Shown: positions 1 to 8,977, numbered from the stretch's first letter. The stretch is 35,539 bases of DNA from an uncultured Lachnoclostridium sp. (GCA_902464595.1 CABQJX010000015.1:1-35539); one strand, 5' to 3'. The notes: generated by a model from the sequence alone, not told the origin. Numbers and translations are program-made.

Positions 1-124
1 AACCATGCGGAAGTGAAATTCTTGTGAGGTTTGCTAAAACCGTCTGAACTGTCTATTTTTACCTTGTAATAGTGTACTTGCTGTCTTTCATAAGATGTAC
101 GGAATACCAAAGGGGGTATATTTT

Positions 125-289
125 ATGGAAGATAAAGTTTCTTATATGATTGATAAAGATGAAATCAATCAACAGAAAATGCAATTAGTTGTAATAAATC
201 GTCGCCCACAATATTTACAAAAACCGCAGGAAGTTGCCAAACGAGAAATCGCAAGGCAGCTTTTTCAGATTTTTCGGAAATATGAATGA
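125..289 (+). CDS. Small hypothetical protein upstream of recombinase (54 aa)
   Basis: I do not recognise a named family. The start at 125 is chosen because AAGGGGG at 111-117 gives a normal Shine-Dalgarno spacing; an in-frame ATG at 95 has no such signal. The product is small, charged and without membrane segments, with a basic stretch around NRRPQY and a C-terminal half that looks helical (QEVAKREIARQLFQIF). It lies directly ahead of the recombinase in the same direction, so it may be an accessory or regulatory peptide of the element, but that is inference from position only. Confidence 0.5.
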   Translation: MEDKVSYMIDKDEINQQKMQLVVINRRPQYLQKPQEVAKREIARQLFQIFRKYE

Positions 290-294
290 TGTAA

Positions 295-323
295 TTGAAG
301 GACTGTCTGTTCAATGCTATAAT
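295..323 (+). promoter_or_regulatory. Sigma-A type promoter for the serine recombinase
   Basis: TTGAAG at 295-300 and TATAAT at 318-323 are separated by exactly 17 bases, a near-consensus vegetative promoter. Transcription would begin near 330, about 45 bases before the chosen recombinase start, giving the recombinase its own promoter separate from the small upstream ORF. Confidence 0.6.
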
Positions 324-372
324 ATAAGTGTGGGCGGCTTATGTCATAACGTCCTGTTCGGAGGTAACGAAC

Positions 373-1881
373 ATGATGTATGACGCATTATATGGACGCC
401 AGTCAATCGAAAAAAAAGACAGTATATCCGTTGAAAGCCAGCTTGAATATTGCAGGTATGAAACTCATGGCGACCCTTATATCGAATATGCCGATAGAGG
501 GTTTAGTGGGAAGAATACGAACCGACCGGATTTTGAAAAAATGATGAATGATATTCGGGCGGGGAAAATTAAGCGCGTAATTGTTTACAAGTTAGACCGT
601 ATTAGTCGTTCAATCTTGGATTTTGCTAATATGATGGAAGTGTTTCAAGAATATCATGTAGAATTTGTTTCTTCAACAGAAAAGTTTGATACTTCCACAC
701 CCATAGGCAGAGCCATGTTGAATATTTGTATTGTCTTTGCTCAACTGGAACGAGAAACAATACAAAAACGTGTTACTGACGCTTATTATGCAAGAAATAA
801 GAGGGGCTTTTACATGGGTGGACGTATTCCTTATGGGTATCGCTTAAAGGAAACTATCATTGACAATATCCGCACTTCCATGTATGAAGAAGTCACGGAA
901 GAAAGCGAACAGCTAAAACTTATTTATTCGTTGTATGCTGACCCGGCTAATTCTCTTGGCGACATTATACGGTATCTCAATAAGCATGGTATTAAGCAAT
1001 TACGCGGAGGAAATTGGACTTCTGCAAGAATAAGTGAAATGCTGAGAAATCCTGTATATGTGGAAGCTGATATTGATGTGTATAACTTTTTCAAAAGTCA
1101 AGGAGCAGATGTTTATAATCCGGCAAGCGATTTTACAGGTTATAATGCCTGTTACCTATATAAAGGAACGGTATCAACAACAAGAAAACAGTGTGACCTT
1201 ACGGACAAGGAAATAGTATTAGCACCACATAAAGGCTTTATTTCTTCTGCCACATGGTTAGCTTGCAGGATACGCTGTCTAAATAATCGCCAGTCAACAC
1301 AAACTTGTAAACCGAAGAACTCATGGCTTACAGGAAAAGTAAAATGTGGAAACTGCGGTTATGCTTTGGTAATTCGGAAAGCAAAAACAAAATGGGGACG
1401 ATATTTCGTTTGCAGTCAATCGGGACATAGCGGTAACTGTAAAGGAACGGGAAGCACTGTTTATGCAGACGTTTTAGAGGAATATATGTTAAAAGCCATT
1501 CGCGAAAAGCTGTCTGAATTTAAGAAGCTATCAGATGAAGAAGAAAACAAATTTGTACCTAAAGTATCAAAGAACAAAATCCGTTTGACACAAATAGACG
1601 AGGAAATTAACGACCTGCTTTCCAAAGTAGGAAGTGCAAACGCTATCTTGATGAAGTACATCAATGATAAGGTTTCCGAGTTAGACACCGAACGCCAAAC
1701 TTTACAGGAAGAAATCATTTCTCTTACTTGTACGCATACAGAAAACAAAATGGGACAAATAACAGACCATGTAAAGAAATGGGATAACATTTCCTTTGAA
1801 GATAAACAGGCAGTTGTTGACGCTTTAATCAAAGTTATCAAGGTGGCAAACGGGAATATTGAAATCACATGGAAAATCTAA
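373..1881 (+). CDS. Large serine recombinase (site-specific integrase)
   Basis: This is a site-specific DNA recombinase that would integrate and excise the element by a serine-phosphate intermediate. The N-terminal resolvase domain begins LYGRQS, with the nucleophilic serine in the YxRxS motif, followed by a DRGFSGKN region and the KLDRISR and QLERE motifs typical of the catalytic fold. A recombinase domain follows (GRIPYGYRL onwards), then a zinc ribbon (CGNCGYAL ... FVCSQSGHSGNC) and a long helical, coiled-coil-like C-terminal part. The start at 373 follows GAGGTAACGA; an upstream in-frame ATG at 328 would sit within the predicted transcription start and lacks a ribosome site. Length of about 502 residues is normal for the family. 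Neighbours give no sign of what the element carries. Confidence 0.9.
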   Translation: MMYDALYGRQSIEKKDSISVESQLEYCRYETHGDPYIEYADRGFSGKNTNRPDFEKMMNDIRAGKIKRVIVYKLDRISRSILDFANMMEVFQEYHVEFVSSTEKFDTSTPIGRAMLNICIVFAQLERETIQKRVTDAYYARNKRGFYMGGRIPYGYRLKETIIDNIRTSMYEEVTEESEQLKLIYSLYADPANSLGDIIRYLNKHGIKQLRGGNWTSARISEMLRNPVYVEADIDVYNFFKSQGADVYNPASDFTGYNACYLYKGTVSTTRKQCDLTDKEIVLAPHKGFISSATWLACRIRCLNNRQSTQTCKPKNSWLTGKVKCGNCGYALVIRKAKTKWGRYFVCSQSGHSGNCKGTGSTVYADVLEEYMLKAIREKLSEFKKLSDEEENKFVPKVSKNKIRLTQIDEEINDLLSKVGSANAILMKYINDKVSELDTERQTLQEEIISLTCTHTENKMGQITDHVKKWDNISFEDKQAVVDALIKVIKVANGNIEITWKI

Positions 1882-1961
1882 GGCGGTTTTATCCGCTATC
1901 ATTTTTGAGGTAAATCTACTTCAATCTTCCCGTTTCGGTGAACTTCTCCGCATCACTCAGG

Positions 1962-2005
1962 AAAAGATGGATAGTCGGAATTTCTACGCTTTTAATCCAT
2001 CTTTT
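1962..2005. repeat. 11-bp perfect inverted repeat between recombinase and ABC operon
   Basis: AAAAGATGGAT at 1962-1972 is exactly complementary to ATCCATCTTTT at 1995-2005, with a 22-base loop. It could be a bidirectional terminator closing both the recombinase and the opposing ABC operon, or part of an attachment site. The A/T-flanked stem favours a terminator. The rest of 1882-2024 shows nothing else clear. Confidence 0.5.
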
Positions 2006-2024
2006 GACCAGGGTGATTAAAATT

Positions 2025-2618
2025 TTATGACAGATGGAAAAGGCGTCCTCCCATAAGGCTCACATCTTCCTCCTGGTGGGTGGAGAAAATCAGGATACGT
2101 CCCCTTTGGTTCTCCTTGATGTAGGAAATCACGTCCTGTTTCAGCTTCTGATCCATGCCTGTGAAGGGTTCGTCCATGATGAGAAGATGGGAGGGGGAAA
2201 GAAGGGCGCGCAGCACAGCAGTACGGCGTTTCATGCCGCCGCTCAAGGTAGAAACTGGGCGGGAAAGGCATTCCGGAGGCAGAAGACGGGCCGATTCTTT
2301 GCGGATCTGATCCAAGGAGAGAGAAGATCCGGCACACATGGCAATATTTTCAACAGGAGAAAATGACTCGCAGAGGCGATCCTCCTGGAAAACAGCGGAC
2401 ACGGTAAAAGGCAGTGGGAGGATAGGCCTCCCATCCGTTAGTATTTCACCGGAGTCCGCTGTTTCCAGCCCCATTAAGATACGTAAGAGGGTGGTTTTCC
2501 CAGAGCCGGAAGGACTCATGAGGCAAAGGCAGTCTCCGCTTCTAAGTGTCAGGTTCAGATTGCGGAGTACAGGGATTTGGTTAAAGGATTTTGATATGTG
2601 TTTCAATTCAATCGTCAT
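2025..2618 (-). CDS. ABC transporter ATP-binding protein (SsuB/TauB/ThiZ-like)
   Basis: This is the cytoplasmic ATPase that powers the importer encoded with the next two genes. Visible motifs are Walker A SPSGSGKTT, a Q-loop (VFQEDRL), the ABC signature LSGGMKRR, Walker B LLIMDEPF and the switch histidine in STHQEE. At 197 residues it is at the short end for the nitrate/sulfonate/taurine-type ATPases but contains every core motif, so it is complete and not truncated by the adjacent element. It starts one base after the permease gene ends and is the last gene of a minus-strand operon in the order binding protein, permease, ATPase. The substrate cannot be deduced from this subunit. Confidence 0.88.
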   Translation of the reverse strand: MTIELKHISKSFNQIPVLRNLNLTLRSGDCLCLMSPSGSGKTTLLRILMGLETADSGEILTDGRPILPLPFTVSAVFQEDRLCESFSPVENIAMCAGSSLSLDQIRKESARLLPPECLSRPVSTLSGGMKRRTAVLRALLSPSHLLIMDEPFTGMDQKLKQDVISYIKENQRGRILIFSTHQEEDVSLMGGRLFHLS

Positions 2619-2619
2619 G

Positions 2620-3393
2620 TTAGTGTCGGATCCTTTTTAAAAGAAATAGAAAAAGACGCTCAAAGAGAGCGCTGGCTATAATGATAACAAAGGTCCAGGA
2701 AAAGAGACTGGCAGTATCCAGATACAGCTTTGCATAGTAAAGCTGCTCTCCGATCGATGATTGGGGAATACCGATGACCTCAGCCGCAACACCTGATTTC
2801 CATCCCATTCCCAGGCCAAGACGGCATCCATTGATCAGATAGGGGAGAAGGGAAGGAACATAGATAAAGCGGATTTTTTTGATGAGAGGGATACGAAATA
2901 TATGCGCCATCTCTAAGAGCTTTGGGTCTGTGTGTTCTAATCCGGTGAGGGTACTGGTATAGATCATGGGCGCAACCACCAGGAAGGAAGTAAATACGGC
3001 CAGATGATCCGATCCGATCCAGATTAAGGCAAGGATAATGAAGGAAGCCACAGGAACAGAACGGACTGTTATCATCAAGGGAGCCAGAAGTTCTTTTATA
3101 AGAGAACAGCCATAGGCCAGGCTTCCCAAAAGAAGGCCGAAGAAAAAAGCACAGAAAAAACCAAGGCTGATCCGGAAAAAAGAGTTAAAAATGGTCGCCC
3201 AGAAGGCAGGAGAGCCTCCCTGGGCGGCCAGAGCCTGTATAATATCAATAGGGCCGGCAAACAGAATGGGATTGTCGATAAAAAGATCTGCCGCCTGCCA
3301 TACTGTGATCCAAAAGAGGATGATCAGGCAATTTTTTAGGGAAATCTTTGAACCCATTTTTGAAAAAAACTTTGAGGAAATAGTAAGATTCAT
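2620..3393 (-). CDS. ABC transporter permease (SsuC/TauC/ThiX-like)
   Basis: This inner-membrane permease of a binding-protein-dependent importer has about six hydrophobic segments. The EAA-type loop that contacts the ATPase lies in the region LEMAHIFRIPLIKKIRFIYVPS, where the pattern matches the SsuC/TauC group. The length of 257 residues is typical. The start at 3393 has a weak GAGG upstream; an internal methionine (MGSKIS) is an alternative start about 12 codons later. It lies 17 bases after the binding-protein gene stop and is expressed with it. Confidence 0.88.
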   Translation of the reverse strand: MNLTISSKFFSKMGSKISLKNCLIILFWITVWQAADLFIDNPILFAGPIDIIQALAAQGGSPAFWATIFNSFFRISLGFFCAFFFGLLLGSLAYGCSLIKELLAPLMITVRSVPVASFIILALIWIGSDHLAVFTSFLVVAPMIYTSTLTGLEHTDPKLLEMAHIFRIPLIKKIRFIYVPSLLPYLINGCRLGLGMGWKSGVAAEVIGIPQSSIGEQLYYAKLYLDTASLFSWTFVIIIASALFERLFLFLLKRIRH

Positions 3394-3410
3394 GTATGTT
3401 CCGGCCTCGT

Positions 3411-4634
3411 TTATTGAACCGCGGGCATGTAATAAAAATCATCTGCCGGAAGAGCGCCGCCTACTGCTTTGGCATCCTGTTCAAAGAGAACAGAGAGGTA
3501 GCCAGATAAAGCGTCCTTCATTTCCTGGCCGGTCAGGCATACGATATTGCAGGAAGGAAGAGCCTTTAAGGCAATGGGGGCCTTTTCCACGATTCCCTGG
3601 GAAGCAATGAGTTCAGCAGCTTCCTGTGGTTTCTCGTTTGCAAACAGGGTGGAGGCTTTGTGATCTTCTAAGAAAGCCTCTACGGCTGCTCCATTCTCCT
3701 TCAGAAAATCGTTCCGCACCAGTGTAACGCCTGTGACCATCATACTTCCGGACTCCTGATTTACAAGATTCCACTGCTCAGTCAGATCCAGGACTGGCTT
3801 CAGAGCTTCATTCTGTATACAGGCGGCGGTGACGAAGGGCTGAGGAAGGACAGCGATAGCGGAAGGATCCTCCTTTAACAGGGCAGCCACCTCCGTAGCT
3901 TCTGCTTTAAACTGAAGATCCACATCGTTTGTGGACAGGCCGTTTGCCTCAAGGAGATAATTCATGGTATATTCAGGAGTTGTCCCCTTTCCTGTCATAT
4001 ATATGGTGTGTCCTTTCAGATCAGCCATAGAGCGGACAGAATCATCGGAGGCTACCACATACAGAACTCCCAGGGTATTGATATCAAGAACCGTTACATT
4101 TCCCTGAGTTTTGCTGTAGAGGACACTTGCTACGTTGGCTGGGAGCAGGGCGATATCCAGATCTCCATTTGCGATTTTTCCTACCAGCTCATCTGCTTTT
4201 CCGGCCATTGTAAATTCGTAGGCACGATCGGTTTCCTGTTTGGCAGCCTGATCCATAAGAGATACCAGTCCCATAGAAGTAGGGCCTTTTAAGGATCCCA
4301 CACGGATTACCGTCTGGCTGTCAGAGCTGTTTGGTTTGTCAGAACGATCTGCACTATTTTTACCATCTTCACCACTCTGGGCAGGAGTTTCCTTAGATGC
4401 ATCTTTAGAGGAATCTTTAGGTGCACCTTTGGAATGAGATGTTTTCCCGGGCTGGTCGCTTTCCGTTTCACCTGTGTCCGCTTCCGAGGCGTTCGGGGAA
4501 TCAGCCTGTGCTGAAGCTTCAGCAGGGGAGGGGGCAGCTGCGGACTGGGAAGATGGGGAGACGCTGCATCCGCTCAGAAGGACGGCAGCGCTGATGGCAG
4601 CTGCCAAAAGGCAGGAAAAAGTTTTCTTTATCAT
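3411..4634 (-). CDS. ABC transporter substrate-binding lipoprotein, SsuA/THI5-like
   Basis: This is an extracellular lipid-anchored receptor that delivers a small organic substrate to the permease next door. It has a signal peptide ending in the lipobox LLSGC, then a very long Ser/Asp/Lys-rich low-complexity linker (roughly residues 27-110), then a periplasmic-binding type II domain starting near VIRVGSLKGPTSMGL and including the ADLKG and GTTPEY patterns of the NMT1/THI5-like group. The start at 4634 is preferred to the in-frame ATG at 4640, because the GAGAGGAG ribosome site is 8 bases from the former and only 2 from the latter. Members of this family carry sulfonates, nitrate, thiamine precursors or riboflavin; no riboswitch was seen, so the substrate stays open. 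Confidence 0.85.
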   Translation of the reverse strand: MIKKTFSCLLAAAISAAVLLSGCSVSPSSQSAAAPSPAEASAQADSPNASEADTGETESDQPGKTSHSKGAPKDSSKDASKETPAQSGEDGKNSADRSDKPNSSDSQTVIRVGSLKGPTSMGLVSLMDQAAKQETDRAYEFTMAGKADELVGKIANGDLDIALLPANVASVLYSKTQGNVTVLDINTLGVLYVVASDDSVRSMADLKGHTIYMTGKGTTPEYTMNYLLEANGLSTNDVDLQFKAEATEVAALLKEDPSAIAVLPQPFVTAACIQNEALKPVLDLTEQWNLVNQESGSMMVTGVTLVRNDFLKENGAAVEAFLEDHKASTLFANEKPQEAAELIASQGIVEKAPIALKALPSCNIVCLTGQEMKDALSGYLSVLFEQDAKAVGGALPADDFYYMPAVQ

Positions 4635-4830
4635 AATCATTGCTCCTCTCGTATTAATCTCTCCCCACTATAGCACAACGGTTCTTTCTTTTCCATAGAT
4701 GATCGTGAGAAATCAGAAGGCTTTTTTGCTTTTTTTTAGGAAATTTTCAAATCTCTGCTCATAGAAAAGATGTTGCTCTTTTATCGTGTACCTTATTTAA
4801 TACTTGCATTTTTATGTAAGATATAGTACG

Positions 4831-4846
4831 TTTGTTGTGTTACAAA
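4831..4846. promoter_or_regulatory. Possible redox-regulator palindrome upstream of hydrogenase
   Basis: TTTGT at 4831-4835 and ACAAA at 4842-4846 form a perfect palindrome with a 6-base gap. This is loosely like a Rex operator (TTGTTA-N6-TAACAA), which often controls hydrogenase genes in Clostridia, but the outer matches are incomplete. The assignment is tentative. I could not find a convincing -35/-10 pair in 4700-4890. Confidence 0.25.
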
Positions 4847-4894
4847 ATGATATAAATTTAACGAAATACTGTATACAACAAAGGAGGAGACAAG

Positions 4895-6346
4895 ATGGTA
4901 ACGAATGATGCAACCATTCTGCGCCTGAAACATGATGTGCTCTATGAAGTGGCGAAAGCCGCTTGGGAGGGCAATCTGGACGAAAGACGGGATCAGATCC
5001 CCTATTCTATGATCCCTGGCCCTCAGGCGCTTTACCGCTGCTGTATTTATAAAGAGAGAGAGATCATACGCCAAAGAGTCCGCTTGGCAGAGGGAAAGTG
5101 TCCTACTGGAAAGGATACAGCCAATGTAGTTCAGGTGATCAATGCCGCATGTGAGGAATGTCCCATCGCTTCCTATATTGTAACAGATAATTGCCGTAAG
5201 TGTATGGGAAAGGCATGTCAGAACTCCTGCAATTTCGGAGCTATTACTATGGGGCATGAGAGGGCTTACATCGATCCCTCCAAATGCAAAGAGTGCGGAA
5301 AGTGTTCCCAGGCATGTCCGTATAACGCCATTGCCCATCTGGAGCGTCCGTGCAAAAAGATATGTCCTGTGGATGCCATTACCTATGACGAATATGGAAT
5401 CTGCGTTATTGACGAGAAGAAGTGTATCCAGTGCGGAGCTTGTATCCACAGCTGTCCTTTTGGGGCCATTGGTTCCAAAACCTTTATGGTAGATGTGATC
5501 CGTCTGATCAAAGAGGGGAAAAAGGTGATCGCTATGGTAGCTCCCGCTACGGAGGGACAGTTTGGGCCGGATATTACCATGGCAAGCTGGAAGATCGCCC
5601 TCAAGCAGATCGGATTTACGGATATGGTGGAAGTGGGACTGGGTGGAGATATGACAGCTGCTTATGAGGCAGAAGAATGGGCCCAGGCTCACAGAGAGGG
5701 AAAGAAGATGACTACCTCCTGCTGTCCGGCCTTTGTCAATATGATCAAGCAGCATTTTCCTACCCTGCTGGAGAATATGTCTACCACTGTCTCTCCTATG
5801 TGCGCCGTGTCCCGGCTGATCAAGGCAGGAGATCCAGAAGCAGTTACCGTATTCATTGGCCCCTGTATTGCGAAAAAGAGCGAAAGCCTGGATCACCATA
5901 TTGAGGGGAATGCAGATTATGCGATGACATTCGGGGAGATCCGCGCTATGATGCGGGCAAAAGGCGTGGAGCTGCAGCCAGCGGAGAATGACTACCAGGA
6001 AAGTTCCGTATTTGGAAAACGCTTTGGAAACGGCGGAGGGGTTACTTCTGCAGTTTTACAGTGCCTGGAGGAAATGGATGAGAATATAGACATTAAAGTA
6101 GCCCGCTGTAATGGAGCAGCAGAGTGTAAAAAAGCCCTCCTCCTCCTTCGGGCAGGAAAGCTTCCCGAAGATTTTATTGAGGGAATGGCATGTGTGGGAG
6201 GCTGCGTAGGAGGTCCCAGCCGTCATAAGACAGAGATGGAGGCAAAAAAAGCCAGAGACCAGCTCATTGGTGCGGCTGATGACAGGAAGGTTCTGGAAAA
6301 TTTGAAAAAGTATCCTATGGATAAAATTTCCATGCACAGAAATTAA
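4895..6346 (+). CDS. Monomeric [FeFe] hydrogenase, group B-like
   Basis: This cytoplasmic iron-sulfur enzyme interconverts protons and H2, or senses redox state, using an H-cluster. The N-terminal third holds several cysteine clusters, including two ferredoxin-type CxxCxxCxxxCP sets (CKECGKCSQACP and CIQCGACIHSCP). The H-cluster domain shows L1 as TSCCPAFV, L2 as GPCIAKKSE and L3 as MACVGGCVGGP. The alanine where group A enzymes have tryptophan in TSCCPxW, and the valine-glycine after MAC, place it with the less-studied group B enzymes of gut Clostridia. The ribosome site AAAGGAGGAG lies directly before the start at 4895. It stands alone, with a terminator after it; no maturase genes are in the window. 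Length is 483 residues. Confidence 0.9.
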   Translation: MVTNDATILRLKHDVLYEVAKAAWEGNLDERRDQIPYSMIPGPQALYRCCIYKEREIIRQRVRLAEGKCPTGKDTANVVQVINAACEECPIASYIVTDNCRKCMGKACQNSCNFGAITMGHERAYIDPSKCKECGKCSQACPYNAIAHLERPCKKICPVDAITYDEYGICVIDEKKCIQCGACIHSCPFGAIGSKTFMVDVIRLIKEGKKVIAMVAPATEGQFGPDITMASWKIALKQIGFTDMVEVGLGGDMTAAYEAEEWAQAHREGKKMTTSCCPAFVNMIKQHFPTLLENMSTTVSPMCAVSRLIKAGDPEAVTVFIGPCIAKKSESLDHHIEGNADYAMTFGEIRAMMRAKGVELQPAENDYQESSVFGKRFGNGGGVTSAVLQCLEEMDENIDIKVARCNGAAECKKALLLLRAGKLPEDFIEGMACVGGCVGGPSRHKTEMEAKKARDQLIGAADDRKVLENLKKYPMDKISMHRN

Positions 6347-6390
6347 AGGAATATATTTACAAATAGTATTCAATGGATCTGTTTGAGGGA

Positions 6391-6437
6391 AAATCCCCGG
6401 AAGGCCGCTGCAGCACATGGCATTCCGGGGATTTTTT
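6391..6437. terminator. Bidirectional terminator between hydrogenase and feoB
   Basis: AAATCCCCGGAA at 6391-6402 pairs perfectly with TTCCGGGGATTT at 6423-6434, with further T residues on the plus side and A residues on the left side. The stem sits between two convergent genes (hydrogenase ending 6346 and feoB ending 6506) and can end transcription from both. Confidence 0.85.
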
Positions 6438-6505
6438 GGTGGCCGGATATTGATTCCGTGATTCCGGCATTGATTCGCGACAGTCTGGCTCTGCATTTAT
6501 TCTGG

Positions 6506-8647
6506 TCAGAAAAAAAGCTGTACTGCGCTGTGAAACAGAAAGCAGGCCAGGATCCCGCAGGCTGTAGGGATCAGGCAGGCCAAGACCGTCCATTTCCAGC
6601 TTCCTGATTCTTTTCGGATGGTCAAAAGCGTGGTGGTGCAGGGCCAGTGCATCAGGGAAAAGAGCATGACGCTGACTGCTGTGGCCCAGGTCCATCCCTG
6701 GTTTACCAGAAGCTCTTTCAGCTGTCCAAGGCTTTCAAAATCAGCAAGACTTCCCTGAGAAAGGTAGGACATGAGGATGATCGGAATGATGATCTCATTG
6801 GCAGGCAGGCCAAGAAGAAAGGCAGTAAGGATCACACCATCCAGACCAAGGGTTCTTGCAAATGGATCCAAAAAGGCATTGCAGTGGCTCAGAAGGGAAA
6901 CATCTCCTACGGTTACATTGGCCATGATCCAAATTAGGATGCCCGCAGGAGCCGCTACGGCTGCGGCTCTGCCGAGAACAAATAGAGTTCGGTCAAACAG
7001 AGAGCGGATCAGGATCCTTCCAATCTGGGGACGCCGATAGGGAGGAAGCTCCAGGGTAAAGGAAGAAGACATTCCTTTTAATATGGTTGAAGACAGCAGT
7101 TTAGAGACAGCGAAGGTCATGAGGATCCCAAGAAGGACAAAACCAGTCAGGATCAAGGCGGACAAGCCGTTTTTCCAAAGTCCGGGAGCAGAGCCAGCAA
7201 AAAATATGGAGATCAGGGCGATCAGAGTGGGAAAACGCCCATTGCAGGGAACAAAATTGTTTGTCAGCATGGCAATGAGCCGTTCCCTGGGGGAGTCAAT
7301 GATCCGGCATCCCACAATACCCGCTGCATTGCAGCCAAATCCCATGGCCATGGTCAAAGCCTGTTTTCCGCAGGCACGGCATAGCTGGAAGGGTTTATCC
7401 AGATTATAGGCAATGCGGGGAAGGATGCCGGCATCCTCTAATAAAGTAAACAGCGGAAAAAAAATTGCCATAGGAGGGAGCATCACAGCTACTACCCAGG
7501 CTAAGACGCGGTAAGCCCCAAGAACTAATATGCCGTGGAGCCATTCCGGAGCGTGGGCTGCCTGGAACAGGTAAGTGAGGGTATCCTGAAATTTAAAGAG
7601 AAGATCTGAAAGAAGCTGGGAAGGATAGTTCGCCCCACTGATGGTGAGCCAGAAAATGAAAGCCAGCATCCCCAACATGATAGGATAACCAAAAACAGGG
7701 CTGGTCAGGATCTGATCCAGCTTCCGATCCGGACGGCTGTAATCCGGGTTGTGAAAGGATACAGCATCGCAGCAGATTTCCTGTGATCGCTGTGTCAGTG
7801 AGGAAACCAGCCGGTCTTTTAAGATAGAAGGAGTGATCCCATATTTTCCCAGGTGCTCCCATGCAAGGGAAAGGGAGTCTTTGACTTCCAGACGTTTTAA
7901 AATATCTTCCCCTAAATACTCCTGGATTTTTTCCAGAAGCAGGGGATCCTGATCCAAAAGCCTTAGGGTGAGCCACCGGGAGGGAAGTTTTTCTCCTGCT
8001 GCCTGAATAATAGCAGGTTCGGCAATGGCAATGGCATGTTCTACTACAGGAGGATAGGAGATCTGGAGGGAGGGGACGGAGGGAAGGGTAATGAGCCGGT
8101 CAAGGGATTTTAAAAGCTGCCGGACACTTTTTTTATCCCTGGCAACAGAACCGATGACAGGAACACCTAATTTTTGGGAAAGAACATCCAGATCAACAGA
8201 GATGTCCTTTCTCCTGGCCTCGTCCATGAGATTGACACAGACAAGCACCCGCCCTGACCGTTCCAGGATCTGAAGAACCAGGTTCATGTTCCGTTCCAGG
8301 CAGGTAGCATCGCAGATGACCAGGATCCCGTCATGATCCGCGAAGCAGAGAAAATCTCTGGCAATCTCCTCCTCCGCGGAGTGGGCCATAAGGGAATAAG
8401 TACCGGGAATATCCACAAGGACATAATTTTCCCGTTCTGACCGACAGAAGCCCTGGGCGTTGGAAACCGTTTTTCCGGGCCAGTTTCCTGTGTGCTGTTT
8501 CATTCCTGTAAGCTGATTAAACAAGGTGCTTTTTCCAACGTTAGGGTTCCCGGCAATGGCGATCACATGGTCTGATGGATGGCGTCTTAAAATTCCCATT
8601 CCCAAATCTATGGCTCCTTTACCGGTAGATTTTCTGGTTAGTCCCAT
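6506..8647 (-). CDS. feoB: Ferrous iron transporter FeoB
   Basis: This membrane protein imports Fe(II) and has an N-terminal cytoplasmic GTPase. The G1 motif GNPNVGKST is at about residues 33-41, followed by DIPGTYSL (G3) and NLMDEA (G4). The remainder contains the helical linker and many membrane segments with the conserved GFGCNAAG and NNFVPCNGRFPT gate regions, each with a cysteine. The start at 8647 follows AGGAGAGG and overlaps the feoA stop by 10 bases; a longer frame reaching 8770 would lie entirely inside feoA and is rejected. The length of 713 residues is normal. It is the second gene of a feoA-feoB operon, the usual arrangement, and is probably iron-regulated, though no Fur box was identified. 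Confidence 0.95.
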   Translation of the reverse strand: MGLTRKSTGKGAIDLGMGILRRHPSDHVIAIAGNPNVGKSTLFNQLTGMKQHTGNWPGKTVSNAQGFCRSERENYVLVDIPGTYSLMAHSAEEEIARDFLCFADHDGILVICDATCLERNMNLVLQILERSGRVLVCVNLMDEARRKDISVDLDVLSQKLGVPVIGSVARDKKSVRQLLKSLDRLITLPSVPSLQISYPPVVEHAIAIAEPAIIQAAGEKLPSRWLTLRLLDQDPLLLEKIQEYLGEDILKRLEVKDSLSLAWEHLGKYGITPSILKDRLVSSLTQRSQEICCDAVSFHNPDYSRPDRKLDQILTSPVFGYPIMLGMLAFIFWLTISGANYPSQLLSDLLFKFQDTLTYLFQAAHAPEWLHGILVLGAYRVLAWVVAVMLPPMAIFFPLFTLLEDAGILPRIAYNLDKPFQLCRACGKQALTMAMGFGCNAAGIVGCRIIDSPRERLIAMLTNNFVPCNGRFPTLIALISIFFAGSAPGLWKNGLSALILTGFVLLGILMTFAVSKLLSSTILKGMSSSFTLELPPYRRPQIGRILIRSLFDRTLFVLGRAAAVAAPAGILIWIMANVTVGDVSLLSHCNAFLDPFARTLGLDGVILTAFLLGLPANEIIIPIILMSYLSQGSLADFESLGQLKELLVNQGWTWATAVSVMLFSLMHWPCTTTLLTIRKESGSWKWTVLACLIPTACGILACFLFHSAVQLFF

Positions 8648-8898
8648 GCAGCCTCTCCTTTCTGAACTGGTTTTACCAGAATACCGCGGCAGTCTTCGGA
8701 GCGTATAGCGATCACGGCTCCGCGGATCAGATAGGCTCTGGGATCCCCCAGTGGGCTTTTTCCTACACATTCTACCTGGGTGTGCTCTACCAGGCCAATA
8801 TCCAGAAAACGGCGCCGCATGGAAGGAGGGCAGGAGAGCTGGGAAACCGTGGCTTTGCCTCCGAATGGGATTTCATTTAAACTGCAGATCTGGTTCAT
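8638..8898 (-). CDS. feoA: Ferrous iron transport protein FeoA
   Basis: This is a small SH3-like cytoplasmic partner of FeoB. The 86-residue product shows the family pattern: MRRRFLDIGLVEHTQVECVGKSPLGDP near the middle, then YLIRGAVIAIRSEDCRGI. The ribosome site GGAGGT lies about 10 bases ahead of the ATG at 8898. Its stop at 8638-8640 overlaps the start of feoB, which implies translational coupling and a fixed ratio of the two proteins. Confidence 0.92.
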   Translation of the reverse strand: MNQICSLNEIPFGGKATVSQLSCPPSMRRRFLDIGLVEHTQVECVGKSPLGDPRAYLIRGAVIAIRSEDCRGILVKPVQKGEAAWD

Positions 8899-8977
8899 TG
8901 TTCTGTGTTACCTCCGTTTCTTACCTATATATTATTGCAGTCAGAAGAAAGGTGTGACAGAAATATTTATTTTCCTC

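Larger units (their letters stand above)
1..1900. mobile_element. Right end of an integrative element with a large serine recombinase (left part outside window)
   Basis: The first 1.9 kb carries a small ORF and a large serine recombinase and is more AT-rich than the ABC genes that follow. Large serine recombinases commonly sit at one end of the element they move, so the attachment site is expected shortly after the recombinase stop at 1881 and before the intact ABC ATPase that ends at 2025. The exact end cannot be fixed without an empty-site comparison. The rest of the element is to the left of the window. Confidence 0.6.

Noticed and set aside
4793..5899. Long open frame (368 codons) on the minus strand opposite the hydrogenase
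   Set aside because: It is antisense to a clear hydrogenase reading frame with intact cluster motifs, has no ribosome site, and its product shows no protein-family pattern.
6771..7409. Plus-strand frames opposite feoB
   Set aside because: feoB has full G motifs and membrane pattern; these frames have no start signals or recognisable products.
8647..8770. Longer feoB start reaching into feoA
   Set aside because: The extra residues are an out-of-frame reading of feoA; the ATG at 8647 has a good ribosome site and gives the normal FeoB start.
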